Source: Clostridia bacterium (lineage in GTDB: Bacteria > Bacillota > Clostridia > Oscillospirales > CAG-272). From it: DNA of 64,000 bases. Position numbers and translations under genes: made by a program. The notes under the pieces are model-generated. The model was given only the letters and a program-made list of their open reading frames with translations. It was not told the DNA's origin and ran no database searches. Shown piece by piece: positions 43,328 to 52,869 of the stretch (the stretch's first letter is position 1; every line of letters starts with the position of its first letter). The stretch spans positions 26,140-90,139 of the forward strand of contig JAGBCA010000014.1 in assembly GCA_017938205.1 (NCBI GenBank), read 5' to 3'.

Positions 43328-43831
43328 TTATTTAGGGAAAACCCGCATCCGCTCAAAAAGCCTCGCGGCGATGATACCGACGATAAGGCCCGCCACGGCC
43401 TGTGCAAGATTGGCGGGAAGATTTATGGCGGCTGCGGCAACGCCGTACAGGATCCACTCAAACGCAAAATAACCGAGCATCATAACGGTTTCTGCAAGTA
43501 CACCTCCGATCAGCTGTGACAGAATCGATTTTCCATCATTTTTCGGTATTTTTGTAAAAACAGCGGCGATCAAGGCCATCCCCCCTTTAATCAAGAAGGT
43601 GGCAGGTGCGTAAATTACATAGCCGGCAAAAACGTCGGCAAGCGCCGATCCGAGCGCGGCGGCTAAAAAACCGTATCCGGGAGAAAGCAACCAGCCCGAG
43701 GCGAGAACCATACCGTCTCCGAGATTTACGTACCCCTTCATCGGAGAAGGAATGCGTATCACCACCGTTGCAACGCAAACGAGTGCAGTCATCAGTGCAG
43801 AGCTCACGAGCCTTTGAATTTTTGAATGCAT
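43328..43831 (-). CDS. ECF transporter S component (vitamin uptake)
   Basis: A 167-residue membrane protein with about six helices and the S-component pattern VNLGDGMVLASGWLLSPGYGFLAAALGSALADVFAGY, APATFLIKGGMALIAA. S components bind a vitamin and dock to a shared ECF energy-coupling module. The closest memory match is the PdxU/DUF-type group linked to vitamin B6, which fits the divergent MocR/PdxR-like regulator next to it, but ligand assignment is by context. No EcfA or EcfT genes are in the window. Confidence 0.82.
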   Translation of the reverse strand: MHSKIQRLVSSALMTALVCVATVVIRIPSPMKGYVNLGDGMVLASGWLLSPGYGFLAAALGSALADVFAGYVIYAPATFLIKGGMALIAAVFTKIPKNDGKSILSQLIGGVLAETVMMLGYFAFEWILYGVAAAAINLPANLAQAVAGLIVGIIAARLFERMRVFPK

Positions 43832-43861
43832 TTTTCCATTTCCCCCTTTACAAATTTACGG

Positions 43862-43880
43862 AAATAGTATATACTATATC
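43862..43880. promoter_or_regulatory. Back-to-back promoters in a perfect palindrome
   Basis: ATAGTATATACTAT (43864-43877) gives a TATACT -10-like hexamer on each strand, in the 94-base gap between the divergent ECF and MocR genes. Likely shared promoter and operator region. Confidence 0.5.
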
Positions 43881-43925
43881 TGAACATATAACAATTACCA
43901 ATTCGGGAGTTTTTTATATAACCAG

Positions 43926-45014
43926 ATGAAACACATGATCGAAAAGAAAAAGCGCCCCGCATATCTTTCGCTATACGACAAGATACGCGAGGACATCGTG
44001 AACGGAACGTATCTCTATAACGAAAAGCTTCCCTCCAAGAGAAGTCTGGCGGCAAATGCCGGTGTGAGCACCGTGACGGTGGAGCATGCGTATGCGCTTC
44101 TTTGCGACGAGGGCTACGCCGAGGCAAGGGAACGAAGCGGATATATCGTGATCTTCCGAAAAAAAGACGGCTTTGCCGCTTCCGAAAGGATCGAGCCGAC
44201 GTATCACGCGGGCAGGGGGAGCGTACACACACAAGCGGATTTCCCTTTGACGGTTCTGAATAAGACGATGCGACGGGTTTTATGCGAGCACGGAGATCTT
44301 TTGCTTGAAAAACCGGAAGCCAAGGGATGCATAGAGCTTCGCGAAGCGATCAAGCGGTATCTTGCGCGCAACCGAGGGATCACGGTGGAAACCGATCAGA
44401 TCGTGGTTGGTGCAGGTGCGGAATACCTTTACGGGCTTATCATTGCAATGCTCGGAAGAAGCCACACCTATGCAATTGAATCCCCGTCATACAACAAGAT
44501 CGAACAGGTGTATCGGGCATCCGAGGTTCGGCATGAAGCACTCCCTTTGACAAAGGAAGGAATTGACAGCCACGCGCTCTTCGAAAGCGCCTCTGACGTT
44601 CTCCACACAACACCCTATCGAAGCTATCCCAGCGGTGTGACCGCAACGGCATCCAAGCGACACGAATACGTGCGGTGGGCAAGTGAGGGCGACCGCTATA
44701 TCATTGAGGATGATTACGAATCCGAATTTTCCGTTTCCTCAAAGCCTGCGGAAACCCTTTTTGCGCTTTCGGATAAGGATAACGTGATCTATCTGAACAC
44801 CTTCACAAAAACGATCTCCCCCTCTCTGCGCATCGGCTATATGGTTCTCCCGCGTTGCTTGCTTGACACCTACGAGAAAAAGCTTGGCTTTTATTCCTGC
44901 ACCGTTTCCACCTTTATGCAGCTCGTGCTCACGGAGCTGATCAACGGCGGAGATTTTGAGCGCCATATCAACCGCATCCGAAGAAAGATCCGAAAGAATT
45001 CTCCTTCAAAATAG
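43926..45014 (+). CDS. MocR/PdxR-like regulator, C-terminally truncated
   Basis: A GntR winged helix (residues 12-76; KLPSKRSLAANAGVSTVTV) is fused to an aspartate-aminotransferase-like domain with K295 in NTFTKTISPSLRIGY as the PLP-binding Lys and IEDDYESEF upstream. Typical MocR proteins reach about 460-490 residues; this one stops at 362, after GGDFERHINRIRRKIRK, where the C-terminal subdomain should begin. No frame after the stop restores it and a terminator follows within 20 bases. It is a decayed or minimal regulator. Divergence from an S component suggests control of vitamin B6 uptake. No strong Shine-Dalgarno is seen (GGGAG is 15 bases upstream). Confidence 0.8.
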   Translation: MKHMIEKKKRPAYLSLYDKIREDIVNGTYLYNEKLPSKRSLAANAGVSTVTVEHAYALLCDEGYAEARERSGYIVIFRKKDGFAASERIEPTYHAGRGSVHTQADFPLTVLNKTMRRVLCEHGDLLLEKPEAKGCIELREAIKRYLARNRGITVETDQIVVGAGAEYLYGLIIAMLGRSHTYAIESPSYNKIEQVYRASEVRHEALPLTKEGIDSHALFESASDVLHTTPYRSYPSGVTATASKRHEYVRWASEGDRYIIEDDYESEFSVSSKPAETLFALSDKDNVIYLNTFTKTISPSLRIGYMVLPRCLLDTYEKKLGFYSCTVSTFMQLVLTELINGGDFERHINRIRRKIRKNSPSK

Positions 45015-45032
45015 AATTACAAAAAACAACGA

Positions 45033-45067
45033 AAAAACGCATCCCGACGCGTGCAGGATGCGTTTTT
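45033..45067. terminator. Bidirectional intrinsic terminator
   Basis: Stem AAAACGCATCC/GGATGCGTTTT between convergent MocR and GH3 genes. Confidence 0.9.
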
Positions 45068-45083
45068 GTATATAATTATTTGC

Positions 45084-46949
45084 TTATTCGAATTTCAAAG
45101 TCACGCTTTCACCGTTTTTCACAAATACCTTTTTGAAATCCTTTAAGGCGCGGCTTTCATACTGCAGCACCGAATAATAGGTATCAAAGGGACCGTGATT
45201 TTCCACGGTAACGGTACGATCGTTTTCCCAATGCTCGCGGATATCCGAATAGGTGAGACCGTGGCCGAAGGGATAGACGGGCTTTCCTTCAAAGAAGCGA
45301 TAGGTGCGGTTTTTCATACCGTAATCACGGAAGTCCGGAAGATCGCTATCCGAGGCGTAGAAGGTGACGGGCAAGCGCGCAGAGGGCGAGCATTCGCCAA
45401 AGAGAATATCCGCAAGCGCACGGCCGCCGAGCGCGCCGGGATAGAAGCATTGCAAAACGGCGTTGCAGGCTTTATCCTGCTCCCCGAGGGCAAGACAGCT
45501 GCCCGAGACGTTGACGAAGATCATGGGCTTTCCAAGTGCGGCGAGCTTTTTGAAGAGACGGCGCTGAACGGCAGGGATCTCGATGGAGCGTTTATCGCCG
45601 CCCTCGGTGCCGTAATCACCGTCCACCTCCTCGCCCTCCATCGCGGGAGAGATGCCCATACAAAGCACGAGCACATCTGCGCGCTCTGCGACCGTCAGCG
45701 CTTCGCTTTCGGTGCGCTCCTCATAGGGGCGCGGCTCTGCCACGTATTCCGAGCCCTTGGCATAGAGTACGCTTTTACATTTTTCCTTGATGCCGCGCAG
45801 AAGCGTTACCGTTTCGGAGGCACGGCCGCAGTAATTGCCGTAGAGCGGCGCTTCATCGGCGGCCGACGGGCCGATCACGGCGATCTTTTTATCCGCAGAG
45901 AGCGGCAGAATGCCGTCGTTTTTCAAAAGCACGATGCTTTCTCTTGCCATTTGCAGGTTGAGATCTCTGTGCTTATCGCAGTCTACGACCTCATAGGGGA
46001 TCTTATCGTATTCGCAATCATCCGCGAACATACCGAGGCGGAAGCGTGCGGTGAAGAGGCGGATCACGGCCGCATCGATCTCCGCTTCGCTGATCAGGCC
46101 TGCGGCATAGGCCTTCGGAAGCTCGCGGTAAGCGTCACCGATACAGAGATCACAGCCGGACTTTGCGGCAAGCGCGGCACTCTCCTCGGCGGTTTTGGTT
46201 ACCTTATGATATTTATTTAAATATTCCACACCGTTGGCATCCGACTCCACGTATCCCGTAAAGCCGAAGCGATCGCGCAGAATGTCCGAAAGAAGCTCCT
46301 TGCTTGCAACGCAGGGGCTTCCGTTTACGGCGTTATAGGCGCACATGACGGCAGAAGGGTCTGCGTTTTTAATACAGTATTCAAAGGCGTAAAGATACGT
46401 GCCGAACAGCTCCTCCCCCTCCGCATTCACATTGAAGCCGCGGCGATCTGCTTCGGGACCGGAATGAACGGCAAAATGCTTCAGGGTTGCATCGGTTTTA
46501 CGGTATTTCCCATCTCCCTGCAGACCCTTGACGTATTCGGCGGCCATCATACCCGTCAGAACGGGATCCTCACCGTAGGTCTCCTGCCCTCTTCCCCATC
46601 TCGGATCGCGGAAGAGATTGATGTTCGGGCTGCACATCGTGATGCCCTGATAGATCTCGGTGTAGCCCTGCTTTTTGTTTTCGTTGTATTTTGCTCGGAT
46701 CTCGTCCGAGATCGCGGTGGCGACCTCGCGCATTCTTTCCTTATGGAAGCTTGCGGCAAGCCCGATCGACTGCGGAAAGACCGTTGCCGTTCCGTTACGC
46801 GCCGCGCCGTGCAGGCACTCGCTCCACCAATTGTATGCCGGAATACCGAGCCGCTCGATCGCGGGGGCATCGTAATTCATCTGCGAGAGCTTTTCTTCCA
46901 CCGTCATTTTGGTGACGAGAGCCTCAGCCATTTTTTTGAAATCCTTCAT
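45084..46949 (-). CDS. GH3 beta-glycosidase (beta-xylosidase-type)
   Basis: A 621-residue GH3 enzyme. The N-terminal barrel has NWWSECLHGAARNG, DPRWGRGQETYGEDP, KHFAVHSGPE and nucleophile D237 in YVESDANGV; the second alpha/beta domain (about 345-560) has VEGEEVDGD-type and GGDKRS loops. The C-terminal fibronectin-like domain is cut short compared with longer GH3 proteins. The NWWSEALHG-type start is typical of beta-xylosidase/arabinosidase subfamilies, but glucosidases share it. No signal peptide, so cytoplasmic. A half-copy of the post-stop palindrome follows the stop (45069-45083). Divergent from an AraC gene. Confidence 0.88.
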   Translation of the reverse strand: MKDFKKMAEALVTKMTVEEKLSQMNYDAPAIERLGIPAYNWWSECLHGAARNGTATVFPQSIGLAASFHKERMREVATAISDEIRAKYNENKKQGYTEIYQGITMCSPNINLFRDPRWGRGQETYGEDPVLTGMMAAEYVKGLQGDGKYRKTDATLKHFAVHSGPEADRRGFNVNAEGEELFGTYLYAFEYCIKNADPSAVMCAYNAVNGSPCVASKELLSDILRDRFGFTGYVESDANGVEYLNKYHKVTKTAEESAALAAKSGCDLCIGDAYRELPKAYAAGLISEAEIDAAVIRLFTARFRLGMFADDCEYDKIPYEVVDCDKHRDLNLQMARESIVLLKNDGILPLSADKKIAVIGPSAADEAPLYGNYCGRASETVTLLRGIKEKCKSVLYAKGSEYVAEPRPYEERTESEALTVAERADVLVLCMGISPAMEGEEVDGDYGTEGGDKRSIEIPAVQRRLFKKLAALGKPMIFVNVSGSCLALGEQDKACNAVLQCFYPGALGGRALADILFGECSPSARLPVTFYASDSDLPDFRDYGMKNRTYRFFEGKPVYPFGHGLTYSDIREHWENDRTVTVENHGPFDTYYSVLQYESRALKDFKKVFVKNGESVTLKFE

Positions 46950-47043
46950 TTATGCACCTCCGTTTTTTATTATTCTAACGCATATCGCAAAAAAGCAACA
47001 GTGCATTCCTTGATGCATATAGGACAATTATTGACATTTTGTA

Positions 47044-47072
47044 TTGACAGGTAGAAAATCCCGTGCTACAAT
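47044..47072 (+). promoter_or_regulatory. Sigma-A promoter of the AraC-GH20 unit
   Basis: TTGACA (47044-47049), 17-bp spacer, TACAAT (47067-47072). ATAGGACAATT at 47019-47029 lies just upstream. Confidence 0.85.
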
Positions 47073-47137
47073 AAAAACGTAAATTCCTTTTCTTTTTTCG
47101 CGAAGGCATTTTCAAATATCGAATCGGGGAGGGACAC

Positions 47138-47968
47138 ATGAAGGCTATCAACGAATCCGTTAATAAGGCTGATTACAGTTATCCTTATATCGGGATCGGA
47201 ACCGATTTTGAAAACAATCCTTTGCATTTTCATAAAGAACTTGAAATTTTATACGTTTTAAGCGGCGCGATCGATGCCACGGTGGATGGTGAGCACCGCG
47301 AATTAAAATCGGGAGATATCTGTGTGGTTTTGCCGGGACAGGTGCATGCCCTCTTACAAATAGGACAAATTCAGCTCTTGGTATTAAAGCTTTTGCCCGC
47401 AACTCCGATCCACGGCGTGCATCTTGATTCTTTTGTTTATTCCGAGGATTCGCCCCATTACGGCGCGCTTTTCGCACCGCTTGAGACAATACGCCGCGAG
47501 GATGCGGAGCGGACACTTGGCTACGCTTTAGCCGTGCAGAACGCTTGCGGCGAATTAACGCTTTACATTCTTCGCACGCTTGCTTCGCAGACAGCCGCCT
47601 CGAAAAATCAGATGCGTTCCTTTGATCTTTATTTTTTCAAAAAAGCCTGCGCTTTTATCGAAGAAAACTATGAAAACGATATTTCCCTTGATCGCGTTTC
47701 TTCCTATTTCGGCTATTCGCGCGCGTACTTTTCCCGTCTTTTCAAGGCGGTTTGCGGCATGAATTTCTTTGATTATCTTGCGCTATTCCGCCTCAAGAAA
47801 AGCATCGTGCTATTGAGAGAAGCCGATCGCTCCATCGAGAGCATTGCCTTTTGCTGCGGATACAACTGTCTGCGCTCCTATAACCGCGCGTTTCTCCGCC
47901 ATTTCGGGCAGAGCCCTGGGAGCTACCGCCGCCGTTTTTTACAAATCACACAGAATACAAGCATATAA
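47138..47968 (+). CDS. AraC-family regulator
   Basis: A 276-residue regulator: cupin domain (NPLHFHKELEILYVLSG, GDICVVLPGQVHAL) and AraC HTH (about 170-268; YSRAYFSRLFKAVCGMNFF, CGYNCLRSYNRAFLRHFGQSPGSYRR). GGGGAGGG precedes the ATG. The GH20-type gene starts 36 bases downstream and GH3 is divergent, so it probably controls both. Confidence 0.93.
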   Translation: MKAINESVNKADYSYPYIGIGTDFENNPLHFHKELEILYVLSGAIDATVDGEHRELKSGDICVVLPGQVHALLQIGQIQLLVLKLLPATPIHGVHLDSFVYSEDSPHYGALFAPLETIRREDAERTLGYALAVQNACGELTLYILRTLASQTAASKNQMRSFDLYFFKKACAFIEENYENDISLDRVSSYFGYSRAYFSRLFKAVCGMNFFDYLALFRLKKSIVLLREADRSIESIAFCCGYNCLRSYNRAFLRHFGQSPGSYRRRFLQITQNTSI

Positions 47969-48004
47969 ATACTACAAATATTGAAGCAGAAAGAGAGATA
48001 AAAA

Positions 48005-49924
48005 ATGGAGCTTATCACACTGCAGCTGGATCTGGCACGCCAGAAGGAAACGACTGAATACGTAAAATCCTATATCGATTTTGCAAAGGCAAGCGGCTAC
48101 AATTCCATTCTCTTTTATTTGGAGAATGCCGTGCGCACAGTTGACACGGCGTTTCTTGACGAAAGCACGACCTATTCTCTTTCAGAGATGGCCGAGCTCG
48201 TTCGCTACACGGAGGCGCAGGGACTGATCGCTATTCCCGGCTTTGAAAACGTTGGGCATATGGATAAATTCCTTGCACACCCCTCGCTTTCACATCTTTC
48301 GGAATGCCTTGCAAGTGACGATAACCGTTATTATACGCAAGGCCCCGGCACCTGCGGCTGCACCTCGCATGAGGACTTTTATCCCTTTATCGACAAATAC
48401 GTGGAGGACGTGCTTTCGATCTTCCCGGGAAAATACGTGCACATGGGGATGGATGAGATCATCGATTTTGCCATCTGCAAGCGCTGCGCGGCGCGTATGA
48501 AGAGAGAAAACAAAACAAAGGCGGATCTTTTCTGCGAGCACGTGATCCACACGTACAATCACATCACCTCTCTCGGAAAAACGATGATGATGTGGGACGA
48601 TATTTTTGAGCAGATGGACGTGGCGCACCGCCTGCCCCGCGATATTATATTCACCAACTGGAACTACCATTTCGTTCCCGAGGAGCCCAAGGGACACTGG
48701 CTGGGACGTGCCAAGCGCGATTGGTTTTCCTACTACGATGCGCTCGGCTTCCGCTATATGTTCTGCACGATGGCACATCCCGCCTCCTCCCCCTTCAACT
48801 CCGACAGCTTTACCGATTATGCCATGAAATATCATCCGATGGGCGCGATGATGACCTCCTGGTGCCATGCAGACGATTTCTATCTTGCAACCTATCCCCA
48901 CGTTGTGCTTGCAGGCGCACAGTGGAACGGACGCATTCAAAACGAGGCCGATCGCGTGCGCGCTTACGCGAGTCAGGTTGGAAGCGAGGAATGCGCAAAG
49001 CTTCTGCTTTCCTTGCAGCTGCCGCTCTTCTTCGGCGGTGAATGGAGATGCGACGTGGCAAGCAGATGCGAGGAGGACGGCTTTGCCGCCAATATTCTGC
49101 GCTCACAGCTTGCTTACGCAATGGAAAAGCTGGAGGGATTTTACGCTGAGGCAGAGGGGCTTTCGAAGGATATTCTTGCCGATATTTATGCCTACGTGTT
49201 CCGTTGCTATTGCTCGCTGAAGCTCTGCGAGATCGGAACGGCGATCTTCCGTGGGTATTTCACGGAAGATCGGGATTTTTCGCGCCCCTTCGCCGCGCTG
49301 GATGCGCTTCTTGAAAAGCAAGATTGGCTCAAGGCGGAGCTGGATCAGGTTTGGCAAAGGTACCGTCCCGGCATTCTCAGCCGCGACAATGCCTTTGAGA
49401 ACAGATATGCACTTCTCCCACGCCTCGTTTCGCAGATCAAGGAAAGCGCTTTGAAAAATGCGGGCGGCGGCGTTCTCACGGCAGATATTTTACTGCACGA
49501 CGGCTTTGGCGGGCCTCGCTGCGAGGTTGCCGTGAAATACGAGGGCGAGGACGAGCCGATCGTTCTGTATAACGGCGTATTGAAGCACGGAATGCACACC
49601 ATTGACGTTGCCGCCTGCTTCACCCTGCATTACGCAATTCAAAGCAAGCCCGTGGAATATATGCTCTTCTCCGTTTTCGGTGAGGGCGCTCTCTATCCGA
49701 TGCACTTCCGCCTGATGCAAAACGGCAAAAGGCTGATGGCGGCTACGGTGGAGACGGTTTGCGGCTCCGTTCGCAATCCCGAGCATATTCTGATCGACGA
49801 CACGCGCTTTGCGGCCATGGGCATCGAGGACGGCGTTGCACACTACAACGATCTCTCCCTTTCTCGCAAGCGTCACACCGTGAAGGTGACCTTTATGCCC
49901 GAAACGGAATATCGCATTCGGTAA
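48005..49924 (+). CDS. GH20-like beta-N-acetylhexosaminidase
   Basis: A 639-residue protein whose N-terminal half is a GH20-type TIM barrel with D150-E151 in YVHMGMDEI, the family acid pair for substrate-assisted catalysis. It lacks the usual N-terminal GH20b domain and adds a long C-terminal region (about 400-639) ending in a beta-rich domain. The sequence is divergent, so the exact sugar (GlcNAc, GalNAc or 6-sulfo forms) is uncertain. No signal peptide. Co-transcribed with the AraC gene. Confidence 0.75.
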   Translation: MELITLQLDLARQKETTEYVKSYIDFAKASGYNSILFYLENAVRTVDTAFLDESTTYSLSEMAELVRYTEAQGLIAIPGFENVGHMDKFLAHPSLSHLSECLASDDNRYYTQGPGTCGCTSHEDFYPFIDKYVEDVLSIFPGKYVHMGMDEIIDFAICKRCAARMKRENKTKADLFCEHVIHTYNHITSLGKTMMMWDDIFEQMDVAHRLPRDIIFTNWNYHFVPEEPKGHWLGRAKRDWFSYYDALGFRYMFCTMAHPASSPFNSDSFTDYAMKYHPMGAMMTSWCHADDFYLATYPHVVLAGAQWNGRIQNEADRVRAYASQVGSEECAKLLLSLQLPLFFGGEWRCDVASRCEEDGFAANILRSQLAYAMEKLEGFYAEAEGLSKDILADIYAYVFRCYCSLKLCEIGTAIFRGYFTEDRDFSRPFAALDALLEKQDWLKAELDQVWQRYRPGILSRDNAFENRYALLPRLVSQIKESALKNAGGGVLTADILLHDGFGGPRCEVAVKYEGEDEPIVLYNGVLKHGMHTIDVAACFTLHYAIQSKPVEYMLFSVFGEGALYPMHFRLMQNGKRLMAATVETVCGSVRNPEHILIDDTRFAAMGIEDGVAHYNDLSLSRKRHTVKVTFMPETEYRIR

Positions 49925-49940
49925 TACATTGGATAAATAC

Positions 49941-49977
49941 AGAGCGAAGCGGCCTGAAACGACCACTTCGCTCTTTT
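49941..49977. terminator. Probable terminator between convergent genes
   Basis: Stem AGAGCGAAG/CTTCGCTCT with a 15-base loop and short T-run. Confidence 0.6.
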
Positions 49978-49987
49978 CGTTGTATCT

Positions 49988-51364
49988 TTAATTTTTAATA
50001 AGCAGAACCGTGCCCGCTTTGAGAGTGAATTTCTTGGGATTCACAAGCGCGAGCTCGAGATTTTTCTCCGCATCAATGGCAAAGGCGCTCATCGAGGGCG
50101 CGAGATCGGTTTCGACGGTGATATCCGCATCACCCTCGTTTGCGAAAAGAACGGCACGCTTTTTACCGTCCGTTGCCGCGAGGGCGTATACGCCGCGCGT
50201 GCGCTCGTATACGGCCTCAACCTGACTGCCGAGGCGGTACAGCTCGCCAAAGGCGGCGAAGGAATAATAGAGCGGCGTAGGTTCAAGGGTGATCGGATGG
50301 AACATTCCGCCGTAAACGGATGCGCCGACACGGGCATCATAATAACAAAGGATATTGGTTTTGGAATCACACTGCATTGCGCACATCATGGCGGCGGCGC
50401 GGGCGGCCGCTTCAGGCGTACCGAAGAGGCGGCGTCCCTCATCTATAGCGGCAGAATAGGGCTCGCGATCGATCACGCAGTTATTCCACTCGTTCATCTG
50501 GGTTTCGAGATGAGCGTAGCCGTGCTTTTCAAGCACCTTTTCGCAATACTGCGCGGCAACCACGGTATCCTCCGTGCCGAGGTAGGAATGCCAGGAGAAG
50601 AAGTCGATCGGAGCGTTCGTTTTCTTGATATGCGCAAAGAAGCCGTCGATCCATACGAGGAAGTTGGCACTTCTGCCGCTGCTAAAGCACGCATCATTAT
50701 TTTTCGGATGATCAATACCGAATTTTTCGGGATCGGAAAGAATATGTCTGAAGCCGCAGGTGGCAAAGCCGCCGACCTTAATGCTATCGCCAAAGCACTT
50801 TTTCAGATGCTTTGCGGTGACCTCGTACATTGCATAAAACTCTTCCCTCGTGCCGTGCCACATCTGATTTTCGGTATCATCGCGGCCGTTGTCGGGCTCG
50901 TTCCAGATCTCCCAATAGGTGATGCCGTAGGTAAAGCCGTTTGCCCACCCCTCGTTATAATGGCGGATGATGTGCTCGCAGATACGCGCCCATTTCGCAT
51001 TGTCCTTCGGCGGGAAGATGCGATAGGCCTTAATGTCGTGATTATTCTCGATCGTTTCACCGAGGCGGAAGATGGGCGGGCAGTTTGCCTTCATAAGGCA
51101 GGTGATCAGAATATCCGTGAAGGTGAAGTCATAGGACTCCTCCTTCGTTTCATCCGCCGAGAAATCGCGGAAAATGTTATGAATATCCACGAAGCGATTC
51201 CCACCGTAGACACCGCCAACGTCGTGAAGTCTGGAATACGGAATGGAGGCATCCGTCAGATAATGGAACAAGGAATCGCTCACGCCGAGCATCGGAGGCT
51301 GACCGACGGCATGCATCTCGCGGATCCTGCCGACGGTTTTATCAAAATCGAAATTAAACTGCAT
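49988..51364 (-). CDS. GH39-like clan A glycosidase
   Basis: A 458-residue TIM-barrel glycosidase with acid/base E156 in YWEIWNEPDNG and probable nucleophile E292 in TQMNEWNN, spaced as in clan GH-A families GH39/GH51. C-terminal beta-sandwich residues (about 375-458) follow. GH39 members are beta-xylosidases or alpha-L-iduronidases. Iduronidase activity would fit the uronic-acid context, but sequence alone cannot decide. It lies 9 bases after the SASA esterase stop. Confidence 0.75.
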   Translation of the reverse strand: MQFNFDFDKTVGRIREMHAVGQPPMLGVSDSLFHYLTDASIPYSRLHDVGGVYGGNRFVDIHNIFRDFSADETKEESYDFTFTDILITCLMKANCPPIFRLGETIENNHDIKAYRIFPPKDNAKWARICEHIIRHYNEGWANGFTYGITYWEIWNEPDNGRDDTENQMWHGTREEFYAMYEVTAKHLKKCFGDSIKVGGFATCGFRHILSDPEKFGIDHPKNNDACFSSGRSANFLVWIDGFFAHIKKTNAPIDFFSWHSYLGTEDTVVAAQYCEKVLEKHGYAHLETQMNEWNNCVIDREPYSAAIDEGRRLFGTPEAAARAAAMMCAMQCDSKTNILCYYDARVGASVYGGMFHPITLEPTPLYYSFAAFGELYRLGSQVEAVYERTRGVYALAATDGKKRAVLFANEGDADITVETDLAPSMSAFAIDAEKNLELALVNPKKFTLKAGTVLLIKN

Positions 51365-51373
51365 AATTCTCTC

Positions 51374-52741
51374 CTATGATTTTACGGGATAATTATAAAA
51401 ACAAAGCATCGGAATGCCCGAAAGGTAATCGGCTATAATATAGCGCGGATCGGTGCCGCTCTGAGCGCTGACACAGACCTCTCCGACGGCATCGCGGGCG
51501 AGCGAAAGGATGATCTTATCCGCATCGATGCGGTACGCGGCAAGCGGAACCTCTCCCTCTTTGTCCGAAACGGAGATCGGCAGATTTCTAAGGCCGCAAT
51601 GATAATCGTTCAGATACGAAGAAACGCCCTTAAAGCATAGCGTCAGCTTTCTTTGCGAAAGCGTGGCGGAGGAAATGCTCGGCACCGAAGTTCCCTCTCC
51701 GATGCCATATTCCTTATGAAGCACCGTACGCGCAAGGCGCTCACCGAAGGCGAGATTGGATGTTTTGCTTCCGTGGATAAAGTCCGACATGGCAAAGCCG
51801 TCGATCGCGGGAAGAACGCATACGCCGGGAATCTGTTCTGCCGCGCGTCTTTGCGCCTCGCGGATCCGATCGTAGCTTTGATCAAGCCCCTCGTTTTCTC
51901 TTGAAATGATCTGGCGGTTCAGCTGGAAGGTATAGATCGGAAGATCGGGATCGCAGAGATCCTTCCTTATGTTTTTTACAAACGCAGAAAATCTTTCTAT
52001 ATACGCGTCTATTCCGCATCCCTCGCCCGCATCGCTGCAGCCCTGATACCAAAGCACCGCCTTGGGGGTGATGGAATGCGCGGAAAGTGCTGACATCATT
52101 TTATGATACAGATCTCCGTTTTCCTCCGTGAGAAAGCGCGAGAGCGGCGCACCGCCCATCGCGGCGGGAACGAGGCCGATCGGGCGGCCGGTTTCGCTTT
52201 TGAGGATCTTTGCAAAATGCAAAAACATGCTCTGCTTGGAATAATCAAAATCCGAATAGGGCGCGGAAGCAATGTCCCAACAAGAAAGATCGCGCAGCAG
52301 CTGAATGCCAAGCTCCATCGGCTCAAAAAGTGCCCCCTGCCCCATGCCTGCGGCATTGGACTGTCCGGCGATCAGATACACATCCCCCACAAAGAAGTGG
52401 CGGCGGCGTTCACCGCGCAGGGGATAGAAGAGAGCGCGCGACGGATTGAAATAATAAAGATCCAGCATATACGGACCGCCAACGGGAACAAAGAGCTTTG
52501 CCTCAAAGGCATCCCCCGAAAACGAGAGTCTTACAGGCGGAGCGGCAAGCGCGCCGCTCTGCTCGCAAAGAACACGCAGATAAAGGCAGTCATACGAAAA
52601 ATCATAGACGATCTCGGTATCATCCGTGGTATCCTCCTTAAAGATACCGCGCACGCAAATCGCAGCACGGTCATCGATTGCCGAAAGCACCGAATAATTT
52701 TCCGGGGCTTCGATCAGTTCAAAAAAACGCTTATCGCTCAT
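51374..52741 (-). CDS. SASA-domain carbohydrate acetylesterase
   Basis: A 455-residue SGNH-type esterase with the catalytic Ser128 in LIAGQSNAAGMG, PAAMGGAPLSRF, a WYQGCSDA block and SDFIHGSKTSN near residue 315 carrying the Asp-His pair. SASA-family enzymes remove acetyl groups from sialic acids or xylans. An N-terminal beta domain (1-115) precedes it. No signal peptide. TAGGAG precedes the ATG. Operon with the GH39-like gene. Confidence 0.85.
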   Translation of the reverse strand: MSDKRFFELIEAPENYSVLSAIDDRAAICVRGIFKEDTTDDTEIVYDFSYDCLYLRVLCEQSGALAAPPVRLSFSGDAFEAKLFVPVGGPYMLDLYYFNPSRALFYPLRGERRRHFFVGDVYLIAGQSNAAGMGQGALFEPMELGIQLLRDLSCWDIASAPYSDFDYSKQSMFLHFAKILKSETGRPIGLVPAAMGGAPLSRFLTEENGDLYHKMMSALSAHSITPKAVLWYQGCSDAGEGCGIDAYIERFSAFVKNIRKDLCDPDLPIYTFQLNRQIISRENEGLDQSYDRIREAQRRAAEQIPGVCVLPAIDGFAMSDFIHGSKTSNLAFGERLARTVLHKEYGIGEGTSVPSISSATLSQRKLTLCFKGVSSYLNDYHCGLRNLPISVSDKEGEVPLAAYRIDADKIILSLARDAVGEVCVSAQSGTDPRYIIADYLSGIPMLCFYNYPVKS

Positions 52742-52803
52742 TTGGGCTCCTAACGGCGCGCGCTATGCGCTCACGCCTTTTTCGATTTTTATATACTGTT
52801 ATT

Positions 52804-52832
52804 ACGATACCACACGAAAAAGAGAAAGTCAA
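52804..52832 (-). promoter_or_regulatory. Probable promoter of the esterase-GH39 operon
   Basis: Minus strand TTGACT (52827-52832), 17-bp spacer, TATCGT (52804-52809). Confidence 0.6.
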
Positions 52833-52869
52833 GATACTTTCCTTCGTTTTGGATGATAAAGCGAGTTTT

